Source: UBA3103 sp002365855
GTDB taxonomy: Bacteria > Bacillota > Desulfotomaculia > Desulfotomaculales > Pelotomaculaceae
Length of the DNA: 50,974 nucleotides
Assembly: GCA_030627625.1 (NCBI GenBank)
Contig: DAOURR010000007.1
Location: 1 to 50,974, forward strand
Direction of reading: 5' to 3'
Shown here: piece after piece, positions 43,110 to 50,908 of the stretch
Layout of the letters: the number at the start of each line of letters is the position of its first letter
How positions within the stretch are numbered: the stretch's first letter is position 1
Made by a program: the position numbers and the translations under genes
The notes under the pieces: model-generated
What the model was told of the DNA's origin: nothing
The model's database searches: none
What the model saw: only the letters and a program-made list of their open reading frames with translations

Positions 43110-44755
43110 CCTGACTTGACCGCTTTTTGTGATTGCGAACCCTTCATGCCAAAAAAACCTTGGAAAATAGCCATTTTGCTATAGCGTCAGGGCAAAAATG
43201 TATGCACTAACGGGTGGTTACTAACCGCATTTCGGTATAAAATCTACGTATGCGAGCTTACATCCGAAAAGTAAAAAGCAAAAACGGCGCGACCTCTGTC
43301 CAGATCGAGTACAAATGCGGGCGTGAGCGTACCGGCATCGTGCACATCGGGACGGCGCATAACGACGCCGAACTCAAGCTTCTCTGCGCCTTGGCCCACG
43401 TGAAGATGCACGAAGGCCAATTGTCCCTCGATTTTGACCTTCCGAAACAAAGCGACAGGGAGGCGCGGCTTCGGAGGTCGTATTCGGGGCTGCTATGGGA
43501 CGTGCTGAACGGCGTATACGACACGCTCGGGTTTAACGCGGTAGACGACCCTGTTTTCAGGCAACTCGTCCTCGCGAGGATCATCGAGCCGGCCTCCAAG
43601 CTCGACACGATCCGCATCCTTGACGGGCTGGGTCTTGACGCACCATCCAACACGTCCATCCATCGCTGCTTGAAACGGACCGTCGACAACAAATACAGGG
43701 ACACCGTCAGCGGCATATGCTTTAAGCGAACCACCAAGGCCGCGCTGACGCTCGTCCTCTACGACGTGACCACGCTGTATTTCGAGATACAGAAAGACGA
43801 CGAATACAGGAAGCCGGGGCTTTCGAAAGAGCGCAGGCTCGAGCCGCAGATCACGGTCGGACTGCTGGTCGACAGGTCGGGCTTCCCGCTCGAAATCCAG
43901 AGCTTCGAGGGCAACCGCGCTGAAGTCAAGACAATTGTCCCGGTGCTCGCGGGTTTCAAGGAGCGCCACGGTCTTTCCGGCATCACGGTCACTGCTGACG
44001 CCGCCATGCTTTCCGCAGGGAACATCGAGGTTCTCGAGCGTCTCGGGTACCACTACATCATCGGGTCGAAACTCGCAAAGACGCCGTACGAAATAGAGGC
44101 GCACCTGTCGGGAGACGAAGATTTCGAGGACGGCCAGATCTTCGAGTCGCGCAAGACCGTCACAATCGACGGCAAGCGCACAAAACGCCGAGAGATTTTC
44201 CAGTATCGCCAGAAACGGGCCGCGCTCGACTTGTCGAACATCGACAAAACGGTCGCGAAGGCGCAGAAGATTATCGACAAGAAGGCAGACATCAAGCGGA
44301 ACAGGTTCCTGAAAATCACGGGCGACAAAAGGGAGATCAACCTTGCGCTTGTTGAGAAGGCCCGCCGCCGGGCCGGCATCAAAGGCTACATCACAGACCT
44401 GGGCATCCCGGCGCAACAGGTGATTGACGCGTACCACCAGCTGTTCCAGGTAGAGAAATCTTTCCGCATGTCGAAGTCAGACCTGAAGGCCAGACCCGTC
44501 TTCCACCACAAACGGGATTCAATCGAGGCGCATCTGACGATTGTGTTCACGGCGCTCGCAGTCGCGCGCCATATCGAAGCTCGGACTGGAATCAGCATCA
44601 AGAAGTTCGTCAGAACGCTTGAACCCGTCCGCACCGGTGTCGTTTCTGTTGGAAGTGATACGTTTGAACTAAAGCCGGAAATTCCGAATGCGGCTTCGTC
44701 GCTTCTTAAGAGATTGTCGTCCGGTAAAAGTATGCACTAATTCGGTCAAGTCAGG
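43110..44755 (+). mobile_element. IS1634-like insertion sequence, complete
   Basis: 1646 bases bounded by perfect 13-base terminal inverted repeats, CCTGACTTGACCG (43110-43122) and CGGTCAAGTCAGG (44743-44755). It is flanked by 35-base direct repeats (43075-43109, 44756-44790). Each end also carries TATGCACTAA (43201-43210 and 44731-44740). The single transposase gene is intact and its base composition is clearly more G+C-rich than the flanks, indicating recent arrival. IS1634 of Mycoplasma is known for making long, variable target duplications, which matches what is seen. Confidence 0.92.
43250..44740 (+). CDS. IS1634-family DDE transposase
   Basis: 496 residues, intact. The RNase-H-like DDE core can be followed: first Asp in LVLYDVTTLYFEIQ, second in GITVTADAAMLSAG, and Glu in YHQLFQVEKSFRMSKSDLKARPVFHHK, the Y-x-Q-E-K-like C-terminal signature of IS4-related enzymes. 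A Lys/Arg-rich N-terminal region probably binds the ends. GTA then ATG 43250 lies 128 bases inside the left end. High G+C codon use differs from all neighbours. A long antisense frame inside it is a composition artefact. Confidence 0.95.
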   Translation: MRAYIRKVKSKNGATSVQIEYKCGRERTGIVHIGTAHNDAELKLLCALAHVKMHEGQLSLDFDLPKQSDREARLRRSYSGLLWDVLNGVYDTLGFNAVDDPVFRQLVLARIIEPASKLDTIRILDGLGLDAPSNTSIHRCLKRTVDNKYRDTVSGICFKRTTKAALTLVLYDVTTLYFEIQKDDEYRKPGLSKERRLEPQITVGLLVDRSGFPLEIQSFEGNRAEVKTIVPVLAGFKERHGLSGITVTADAAMLSAGNIEVLERLGYHYIIGSKLAKTPYEIEAHLSGDEDFEDGQIFESRKTVTIDGKRTKRREIFQYRQKRAALDLSNIDKTVAKAQKIIDKKADIKRNRFLKITGDKREINLALVEKARRRAGIKGYITDLGIPAQQVIDAYHQLFQVEKSFRMSKSDLKARPVFHHKRDSIEAHLTIVFTALAVARHIEARTGISIKKFVRTLEPVRTGVVSVGSDTFELKPEIPNAASSLLKRLSSGKSMH

Positions 44756-44790
44756 AGAAAATAGAAGTTATCTAAAATAATCTCTTAGTA
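44756..44790 (+). repeat. Right copy of the 35-bp target-site duplication
   Basis: Identical to 43075-43109. It directly precedes the AAGGGG ribosome-binding site of the nitroreductase remnant, so the element landed in that gene's upstream region. Confidence 0.9.
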
Positions 44791-44804
44791 AAGGGGTTGA
44801 AATA

Positions 44805-44969
44805 TTGGAGGCCATATTGTCGCGCAGAAGCATTCGTAAATACACCAGCCATTCTGTTCCCAAAGAAGTTATTATGGAACTACTGAAAGCCGCGTTATGT
44901 GGTCCATCAGCAGGGAATCAACAACTTGATCTTGAGAGGATTCATTACGAACTCTGGTTGTGTGGGTAA
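44805..44969 (+). pseudogene. Nitroreductase N-terminal remnant
   Basis: 54 codons from TTG 44805 behind AAGGGG. The first 40 residues are typical nitroreductase N-terminus: ILSRRSIRKYTSHSVPKEVI, then LLKAALCGPSAGNQQ, which forms part of the FMN site. After NQQ the similarity ends and TAA follows at 44967. The remaining roughly 120 residues of a nitroreductase are absent, so the gene was deleted or rearranged at about 44923, apart from the IS insertion upstream. Confidence 0.8.
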
Positions 44970-44984
44970 TGGATAGTGTAAATA

Positions 44985-45911
44985 ATGAAAGATAAAGGGA
45001 AATTAATAAATGGCAGGAAGGTGAAAGCTTTAGAAAAAACCGGTCAGGCTGATCAATGGCGGGAAGACCAGGCTGATGACCGGGAACCATCTGATGATAG
45101 TTACAGCTATGTTGATTATGAAGACGGCAGGGAATATGAAGAATGCGAAGATCAATTCGAGTATCGCCCTAAACGGCATTCGCTGTTTATTCGTGTTGCA
45201 GCTCTAGTTACTGCACTAGCATTCCTGGGCCTGGTGCTCATGACAGCCTGGCCTGATCACAGGTTGCCCTCCCTGGATCTGATCTGGAGATCTCTTCAGC
45301 TGAAGAAGGAAATAAACAACAGCCTGGTGCAGGCTGTTGTGCAGATCGATGTGGTCTCGCGCAGGAAAGGTTCGCTGCTGTCAGTTGAACAAAAGACGGG
45401 GACAGGTTTCAATGTAGACCCTTCAGGTTTAATTATTACTAATCACCACGTCGTAGACAGCGCCCTTAATATGACTGTCAAGTTTCCCAATGGTAAAGTT
45501 TTCAGGGCAGCGAGCTGGTCCAGCAAGCCGGAAAGCGACCTGGCTGTGATCTGCCTTGAAGCCGTCGGACTCCCTGTGGTCCCGGTAGACAGCACAAGAC
45601 TGCCGGCGCCTGGCGATCAAATAAGGGTGATTGGCAACCCTTTGTCGATAGAACGTATTATGGTCGAGGGTAAGGTAGGGCATTACCTGGGAATACGGGA
45701 CATGACGGCAAAAGTATTTAGTATCGACGCGCCCATTTATCCCGGTAACAGCGGCAGCCCGGTGTTCAACGACGAAGGGAAGGTTGTCGGGGTAGTCTTT
45801 GGCAGCATAAATGAACCTGAAGGCGGAGAGGAAAATGCTGCCGGCCTGGCTGTGAGTATCAACGAAGTGGCTGAACTGCTGGAAAACGCTATCACCGGCA
45901 GGAGTACCTGA
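44985..45911 (+). CDS. Membrane-anchored HtrA-like serine protease without PDZ domain
   Basis: 308 residues. A long acidic, hydrophilic cytoplasmic N-terminus (1-65) precedes one membrane helix (about 68-90) and a trypsin-like domain (about 105-300) outside the cell. The catalytic triad is visible: H155 in TNHHVVD, D185 in ESDLAVI and S256 in PGNSGSPVFN. HtrA proteases usually have one or two C-terminal PDZ domains; none is present here. The ribosome-binding site before ATG 44985 is weak, so the start is less certain, and the gene follows the broken nitroreductase remnant by 15 bases. Confidence 0.88.
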   Translation: MKDKGKLINGRKVKALEKTGQADQWREDQADDREPSDDSYSYVDYEDGREYEECEDQFEYRPKRHSLFIRVAALVTALAFLGLVLMTAWPDHRLPSLDLIWRSLQLKKEINNSLVQAVVQIDVVSRRKGSLLSVEQKTGTGFNVDPSGLIITNHHVVDSALNMTVKFPNGKVFRAASWSSKPESDLAVICLEAVGLPVVPVDSTRLPAPGDQIRVIGNPLSIERIMVEGKVGHYLGIRDMTAKVFSIDAPIYPGNSGSPVFNDEGKVVGVVFGSINEPEGGEENAAGLAVSINEVAELLENAITGRST

Positions 45912-45940
45912 ACGCTAAACTATATAAGGAGGACATGATG

Positions 45941-46408
45941 ATGTCAGGTTTGACGAATATTGCCAAATCAGCTGTTTTAAGTCTCCTGAAGTTGGACGAA
46001 GAACAGTTATACGAGCAGTTGGGAATTTTAGCCTGGGCAATAGCGGAAGATCCTTCAAACGCTGGTAGTTTTGAGCTGCCGCTGGCCTATAATGAAGAAA
46101 TGATGGGGCCAAGGGAAGATCTTCGGGAATTTGGACAGCGCTTGTTTCGTCGTTGGAATGTTGAGACCTACAAACTCATCTGCGGTGATGACATCAGGGA
46201 TATGATTGACCGCAGAGAACTTATAGTGGCTTTTGGTGAAAACGATGTTGCTGTTGCTGCGGCGCTTTCAACTTTATTGGTAACTCATGTTGGCCTGGCG
46301 CCATCCCTGGCAGTAGTTGTGGCATCGCTGGTTATTAAGCGTTTTTCCAGTCCGGGACATGAACAATTCTGCAAGGTATGGAAAAGGAAACTGAGAAAGT
46401 ACGAGTAA
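45941..46408 (+). CDS. Hypothetical protein with a C-terminal hydrophobic segment
   Basis: About 155 residues from ATG 45941 (best spaced from AAGGAGG; in-frame ATGs also at 45935 and 45938). The first 100 residues are acidic and soluble (LDEEQLYEQLGILAWAIAEDP). Residues about 105-130 are hydrophobic (VAVAAALSTLLVTHVGLAPSLAVVVASLV) and the end is basic. I do not recognise a family. It lies 29 bases after the protease gene, so it may be co-expressed and functionally linked (inference). Confidence 0.65.
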   Translation: MSGLTNIAKSAVLSLLKLDEEQLYEQLGILAWAIAEDPSNAGSFELPLAYNEEMMGPREDLREFGQRLFRRWNVETYKLICGDDIRDMIDRRELIVAFGENDVAVAAALSTLLVTHVGLAPSLAVVVASLVIKRFSSPGHEQFCKVWKRKLRKYE

Positions 46409-46468
46409 GTAATTACAAATTATGGTTGGTTATATTATAATTGGTAATGTTAAAGGATATTGCAATAA

Positions 46469-46642
46469 ATGGTACAGGCGGACCGCTATGAATGTTCAGT
46501 ATGCGGATATATCTATGAACCAGACCAGGGAGACCCTGACAACGATGTGCCACCGGGTACTCCTTTTGAAAAACTGCCTGAGGACTGGGTATGCCCCGTT
46601 TGCGGAGCTGGAAAAGACGCCTTTGCAAAACAGTCAAAATGA
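46469..46642 (+). CDS. Rubredoxin
   Basis: 57 residues. Rubredoxins are one-iron electron carriers in anaerobes. Both Cys pairs are present: YECSVCGYIYEP near the N-terminus and EDWVCPVCGAGKDAF near the C-terminus, spaced as in the family, with the acidic DPDNDVPPGTPFEKLP segment between. ATG 46469 follows AAAGGA. An AT-rich dyad (ATTAC-AATTAT / ATAATT-GTAAT, about 46412-46448) just upstream includes a TATAAT and may be its promoter. It may serve peroxide or oxygen reduction. Confidence 0.93.
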   Translation: MVQADRYECSVCGYIYEPDQGDPDNDVPPGTPFEKLPEDWVCPVCGAGKDAFAKQSK

Positions 46643-46704
46643 ATGCATGTTGTTTATTGTAGTTGGCATGAGTCCATAAAGCAGGGGTGCGGTGACATAA
46701 TAAA

Positions 46705-47727
46705 TTGGATGTTAATTATTTAGGATACCTCTCAAAAGAAGATCCATTGTATAGTTTTATATGCCGTAAAATCTTGCCCAAAGTGGGTCAGGACGGCGAG
46801 AAGTGTTTTAAGGTCTTTCAGTTCAGCAGTTCCAACAATGTGTATCTTTATTTAGATGAAGCAACCGACCTGAAATTAATAGGCAAATTTTTCGGCGGGC
46901 AAGGCGTTTCAAAAGAAGACTCTGTGCACAGAATGGAAATGGAGTACAGAAACTTACATTTATTGCGTGGGTACGGTTTCTGCAGGCACCCGTACTACGT
47001 TCCTGAACCACTGGGGCAGTGTGCCTCAATCAATCAGGTACTGGTTGAGGAATTTTGCCCCGGCGTGCTTTTAACGGAATTTTTGGTTAGAGCTATTTTC
47101 CGGGGTGAAGAGGATGCCCTGCTGGTTATATTAACTGCCCTGGCTCATTTTCTTGCCCGACTTCATAACCATGCAGATGTAGAAAAGCATGTTGATTTTA
47201 TACCCGAATGCCGTTATTTTAATAAAATTTTGCTTCATCTGAAACGCTCTTTTATTGTTGATGAGCATGAGGCAAGAGAGTTGTCCCGCCTCGTGGATTC
47301 CTGGCGCTCAGAAGCGGTAATGTGGGAAGATATACAGGTATTGGTACACGGTGACGCAACTCCTCCAAATTTCCTGTTTAGAGACGATCAAAGTGTAGTC
47401 GGCATCGATTTTGAGAGGATGAAAAGCGCTGACAGGGTATTTGACCTTGGGCGTGTTACAGGTGAATTAAAACACTTCTATATGCAGTACGGGCGCGATA
47501 AGTGTCGGGCCGAACCCTTTATTAGGCATTTTTTGTTGGAATATGCCGGCCATTTACCAGACAGTGACTATGCTTTTCAATCTATAACAAGACGTCTTCC
47601 ATTTTACATGGGATTAAATGAGCTTCGCATAGCGCGAAATAAATGGCTTGGATTTGATTACCGGAAGGAATTAGTAAGCGAGGCAAAGCTAACCCTTTCA
47701 ACCGGGCTTGAGAATAATCTGCGGTAG
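46705..47727 (+). CDS. Aminoglycoside phosphotransferase-like kinase family protein
   Basis: 340 residues. The kinase catalytic loop VHGDATPPNFLF (HGDxxxxN) and the metal-binding GIDFERMKSADRVFDLG (DFE) are clear. An N-terminal lobe with LKLIGKFFGG and an acidic residue in MEMEYRNLHLL could hold the ATP. APH-fold kinases phosphorylate small molecules such as choline, fructosamine or antibiotics; the substrate is not indicated by the sequence. TTG start behind GGTGA, about 60 bases after rubredoxin. Confidence 0.8.
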   Translation: MDVNYLGYLSKEDPLYSFICRKILPKVGQDGEKCFKVFQFSSSNNVYLYLDEATDLKLIGKFFGGQGVSKEDSVHRMEMEYRNLHLLRGYGFCRHPYYVPEPLGQCASINQVLVEEFCPGVLLTEFLVRAIFRGEEDALLVILTALAHFLARLHNHADVEKHVDFIPECRYFNKILLHLKRSFIVDEHEARELSRLVDSWRSEAVMWEDIQVLVHGDATPPNFLFRDDQSVVGIDFERMKSADRVFDLGRVTGELKHFYMQYGRDKCRAEPFIRHFLLEYAGHLPDSDYAFQSITRRLPFYMGLNELRIARNKWLGFDYRKELVSEAKLTLSTGLENNLR

Positions 47728-47750
47728 ATTTTATTGTTGAACTTAAAAAT

Positions 47751-48479
47751 TTATTTTTGCCTGCCCACACTGGACATATATATTACGCTTTCGTTGTATC
47801 CGTCGAGCCCCAGTATTCCATTGACCTCGTCATCATAAAGAGCGCCGATTTGGCAAGTTCCGAGCCCCAGCTCCACCGCCGCAATGGCCAAATTTTGAGC
47901 TATATGACCAGCTTCCATGTAGATATAACGATATGCTCTTTGTTTATATTTCCACTTGGCCCTGTCAAAGACCGCCGACCATATGAATACAGTGTCGGCC
48001 GTTTCCACCGCGACCTGGTCGAGAGCAGCGCGTGCGCCTTTTTCCCTGAAATTGCCGCTTTTTAGCTGGGACAGGGCATGCGTCTCAATTTCATAGTGGT
48101 AAATTCCTGGCTCGAGCCCTTTTACCCTGTTGATAATCAGGTAGGTCTCTATCGGGTATAGCGCCCCGGCTGAAGGCGCCGCCCTCAGAACGAAATTCCG
48201 GTCACCAACGGTTATTCCCTGGGTGGCCCAGAGCAGTTGTGATATCTCGTCAGCTGTGATTTCCGGACCACCAAAGCTCCTGACACTTCTCCTGTTTTTT
48301 ATAATTTCCCATATCCGTCCTCCAGCGCTTATAAGCGGCGGATCCAACTCGGTTACTGGAACGTTATGGTATCTTTTATATAGTTCAGGCTTTTTAACCC
48401 GGTCTAGCCCGCCAGTGGGAAGTTTGCCCCGGTGGTATTTGGTTTCTTGTTGAAAAGTATCTCCGGCAACTTCCTTCAC
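47751..48479 (-). CDS. SagB/ThcOx-type nitroreductase-fold oxidoreductase
   Basis: 242 residues if started at GTG 48479, which has GGGAGGG 6 bases upstream; ATG 48497 lies above that site and lacks its own. The FMN-binding fold is recognisable: IKNRRSVRSFGG, LLWATQGITV, LRAAPSAGALYPIETYLI and MEAGHIAQNLAIAAVELGLGTCQIGALYDDEV. SagB-type members oxidise azolines in peptide natural products, but many stand-alone homologues occur without such clusters. No YcaO or precursor peptide gene is visible here, so the role is open. Confidence 0.88.
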   Translation of the reverse strand: MKEVAGDTFQQETKYHRGKLPTGGLDRVKKPELYKRYHNVPVTELDPPLISAGGRIWEIIKNRRSVRSFGGPEITADEISQLLWATQGITVGDRNFVLRAAPSAGALYPIETYLIINRVKGLEPGIYHYEIETHALSQLKSGNFREKGARAALDQVAVETADTVFIWSAVFDRAKWKYKQRAYRYIYMEAGHIAQNLAIAAVELGLGTCQIGALYDDEVNGILGLDGYNESVIYMSSVGRQK

Positions 48480-48570
48480 AATAAAACCCTCCCGCATTAA
48501 TTTATTTATAGGATGCTTATTAAGAAGTGCCTTTTATACAGGAGCAATCAAATTATTTTTGTTATGTATT

Positions 48571-48599
48571 GTGGCCGGGTATAATTACTACCCGGCCAC
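48571..48599 (-). other. Perfect 11-bp hairpin downstream of ilvD
   Basis: GTGGCCGGGTA (48571-48581) pairs with TACCCGGCCAC (48589-48599) around seven bases. It lies 63 bases past the ilvD stop, before the SagB-type gene. There is no T-run on either side, so it may terminate inefficiently or protect the ilvD mRNA 3' end. Confidence 0.6.
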
Positions 48600-48662
48600 T
48601 AACGATCCGTCAATTTATTTGGTTTCTGATTTCAGTAAATCAATCTAGCTAGCTAAAAATCC

Positions 48663-50357
48663 TTACTCAGGCACTTTGAGCACTGCTCCGGTACTGGCCG
48701 AGGTCACCTGTGCCGCATAGCGGGCCAGGTAGCTTTTTCCCGTCACTTTCGGTTTCGGCTGCTGCCAGGCGGCCCGGCGGGCCGTGATCTCTTCTTCTGT
48801 CAGTTTCATATTAAGAGTGCATCCTGGAATGTCTATTTCAATTATATCGCCTTCCTGCAGCAGACCTATAGGGCCGCCTTCCGACGCCTCAGGTGAAACG
48901 TGTCCAATACTGGCTCCACGTGTACCTCCAGAAAACCTGCCGTCAGTAATCAGGGCTACATCCTTGTCCAGGCCTATCCCAGAGATTGCAGAGGTGGGGC
49001 TCAGCATTTCACGCATGCCCGGGCCCCCCTTGGGACCCTCATAGCGGATGATCACTACATCTCCCTTATTGATCCTGCGTTCCATAATTGCATTAAATGC
49101 TTCTTCTTCGCTGTTGAATACACGTGCCGGCCCTGTGTGTGTAAGCATCTCTTTGGCTACCGCAGATTGTTTCACAACCGCTCCATCCGGCGCCAGGTTA
49201 CCCCTCAAAATCGCGATACCGCCCTCACGGCTGTATGCCTTGCTGAATGGACGAATAACATCGGGATCACGGACTTCCGCACCGCGGATATTCTCACCCA
49301 GGGTTCTGCCGGTAACCGTTTTTTCTTCAAGATGCAGCAGCCCTTGCTCGCCAAGTTGCCGCAGGACTGCAGATATACCACCGGCCACGTATAGATCAAA
49401 CAGGCGGTGAGTACCACCCGGGCTCAGCTTGCAGATGTTGGGGACTCGCGCGCTGATTTCATGGAAGGCTTCCAATTTCAGCGGAACTCCCGCCTCGTAA
49501 GCAATCGCCAGCAGGTGAAGAACCGTGTTGCTTGAGCCTCCAATAGCCATGTCCAACGCAATGGAGTTGTGGAATGCATTAAGAGTAAAAATATCCAGTG
49601 GCCGCACGTTTTTCTGCACCATTTCCACAGCCTTCTGACCGGCCTGCTTGGCCAGGGCTTTGCGCTGCCCGTAAGGCGCGGGTATGGTACCGTTGCCGGG
49701 AAGGCTGATGCCCAGTGCTTCTGACAGGCAGTTCATGGAGTTAGCTGTAAACAGCCCGGCACAGCTGCCGCAGGTAGGGCAGGCGCTTAGCTCCATTTCT
49801 TCCATCTCGGCCTCACTGATAGCGCCAGTAGCATAGGAGCCTACCGCCTCAAAGAGGGGACGTACCAGGTCAGCTTTCTGACCGGCGTAAGTTCCGGTCA
49901 GCATGGGCCCTCCACTGACATAAACAGATGGTATGTTCAGCCTGCAGGCTGCCATGAACATGCCCGGCACGATCTTGTCGCAGTTGCCGATGAGCACAAG
50001 TCCGTCAAACTTGTGGGCAACAGCCATAGTTTCTATGGAATCAGCAATAAGTTCACGGCTTGCCAGCGGGTATTTCATGCCGTCGTGATTCATGGCGATC
50101 CCGTCACAGATACCTATAACCGGAAATTCCACAGGCGTACCTCCTGCTGCGGCAACACCAAGCTTGGCCGCCTGAGCCAAATCCCTAAGATGGATATGGC
50201 CAGGTATAATTTCATTGAATGCGTTGACAATGCCTATCATCGGTTTCTTAAGATCGTCCGGGGTATAACCCATGGCATAAAAAAGGGATCTGTGAGGCGC
50301 CCGCGCGACTCCTTGAGTCGCCTGTGCGCTTCGTGAGTTTGTACTGCATTTGTTCAT
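48663..50357 (-). CDS. ilvD: Dihydroxy-acid dehydratase
   Basis: 564 residues, the normal length. This iron-sulfur enzyme dehydrates dihydroxyisovalerate and dihydroxymethylvalerate in valine, leucine and isoleucine synthesis. Cluster cysteines lie in LIGNCDKIVPGM and SACPTCGSCAGLFTANSMNC. Other signatures are AIGGSSNTVLHLLAIA, IRYEGPKGGPGMREML and ITDGRFSGGTRGASIGHVSPEA. The ATG follows TAGGAGG. It stands alone with no other ilv gene nearby. Its leader contains a fluoride-aptamer-like element with a terminator, an unusual control for this gene. Confidence 0.97.
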   Translation of the reverse strand: MNKCSTNSRSAQATQGVARAPHRSLFYAMGYTPDDLKKPMIGIVNAFNEIIPGHIHLRDLAQAAKLGVAAAGGTPVEFPVIGICDGIAMNHDGMKYPLASRELIADSIETMAVAHKFDGLVLIGNCDKIVPGMFMAACRLNIPSVYVSGGPMLTGTYAGQKADLVRPLFEAVGSYATGAISEAEMEEMELSACPTCGSCAGLFTANSMNCLSEALGISLPGNGTIPAPYGQRKALAKQAGQKAVEMVQKNVRPLDIFTLNAFHNSIALDMAIGGSSNTVLHLLAIAYEAGVPLKLEAFHEISARVPNICKLSPGGTHRLFDLYVAGGISAVLRQLGEQGLLHLEEKTVTGRTLGENIRGAEVRDPDVIRPFSKAYSREGGIAILRGNLAPDGAVVKQSAVAKEMLTHTGPARVFNSEEEAFNAIMERRINKGDVVIIRYEGPKGGPGMREMLSPTSAISGIGLDKDVALITDGRFSGGTRGASIGHVSPEASEGGPIGLLQEGDIIEIDIPGCTLNMKLTEEEITARRAAWQQPKPKVTGKSYLARYAAQVTSASTGAVLKVPE

Positions 50358-50431
50358 GGTAAAACCTCCTATAGTTCATCCAAAAAAATCTTTGATTATA
50401 ATTTATCACACAATCAGTGAACTGTATAATT

Positions 50432-50459
50432 TTCCTGCATAACCTGGGACATGCAGGAA
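50432..50459 (-). other. Second hairpin in the ilvD leader
   Basis: Read on the minus strand, TTCCTGCAT (50459-50451) pairs with ATGCAGGAA (50440-50432). It follows the riboswitch terminator by a few bases. A TATAAT further downstream (minus strand, about 50398-50403) could be the -10 of a second, riboswitch-independent promoter, although no convincing -35 is seen. Confidence 0.5.
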
Positions 50460-50460
50460 T

Positions 50461-50540
50461 AATAACAAAGCCCCTGCAGGATATACCCGACAGGAGCCAT
50501 CAGCCGCTTTTGTTCGCAAGGCGAGCCCCATCGCCTTTTG
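50461..50540 (-). ncRNA. Fluoride (crcB-motif) riboswitch-like leader of ilvD
   Basis: On the minus strand GGCGATGGGGCTCGCC (50535-50520) forms the first stem-loop. A spacer follows, then CTGATGGCTCC, the conserved end of the fluoride aptamer. The loop GGGGCT can pair with GGCTCC, matching the known pseudoknot. Those same bases also form a terminator: GCTCCTG (50497-50491) with CAGGGGC (50476-50470), then TTTGTTATT. Without ligand the terminator would form, and with fluoride the aptamer would compete. The middle stem (50519-50506) is weaker than in reference examples. Confidence 0.75.
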
Positions 50541-50553
50541 TTTCGATATATTA

Positions 50554-50582
50554 ATTTTATTTGGGGTAACTGGCAAAGTCAA
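50554..50582 (-). promoter_or_regulatory. Promoter of the riboswitch-ilvD transcript
   Basis: On the minus strand TTGACT (50582-50577), 17 bases, TAAAAT (50559-50554). Transcription would start near 50547, about a dozen bases before the aptamer. Confidence 0.7.
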
Positions 50583-50846
50583 TAAATATATTTTGGATGG
50601 CTGTTGTTCTTGAAAATTTCTCCTAAAGAAATAAATAAATAAGTAATTCGGCTGGTCGAAAGGTTTGATATTATGCGAAATTTGATATTGGTACCATAAT
50701 CTGTTAATATTATTTAAATTCAGGTTGTGGTGTAGATGTACGGAGTTGTAGTTGTGTTTAATAATTGTGTTTTTAATGGAAGGCAGTGTAAAATTTAAGT
50801 AGGTGACCGAGGGGTCAAATAGGAAAGTAATGGTACAGAATAGAAT
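50583..50846. other. Intergenic stretch without a recognised gene
   Basis: AT-rich sequence between the divergent ilvD promoter and the structured leader at the right edge. The only element I can point to is a possible plus-strand promoter, TTGTGT (about 50765) with TAAAAT (about 50789) at 18 bases. A small GACC/GGTC hairpin (about 50805-50816) follows it. Confidence 0.4.
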
Positions 50847-50908
50847 GAGACCTCTAGTGATTACTTCAAAGAAGTAGTCAACTCCCCGCCAAAGGAGTGA
50901 GGTCTCGT
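50845..50908 (+). promoter_or_regulatory. Three-way-junction leader that masks a ribosome-binding site
   Basis: GAGACCTC (50847-50854) pairs perfectly with GAGGTCTC (50899-50906), enclosing two hairpins: ACTTC (50863-50867) with GAAGT (50871-50875), and ACTCC (50881-50885) with GGAGT (50894-50898). GGAGTGAGG, the ribosome-binding site of the GTG at 50907, is locked in the second hairpin and the closing stem. This suggests translational control, whether by a ligand, by temperature or by an RNA partner. Confidence 0.5.

Noticed and set aside
43493..44437. Long minus-strand ORF (314 codons) inside the transposase gene
   Set aside because: It is fully antisense to an intact transposase, and its composition mirrors the G+C-rich coding strand. 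No family features or ribosome-binding site.
47751..48479. Thiazole/oxazole peptide biosynthesis cluster around the SagB-type gene
   Set aside because: No YcaO, cyclodehydratase partner, precursor peptide or transporter is adjacent.
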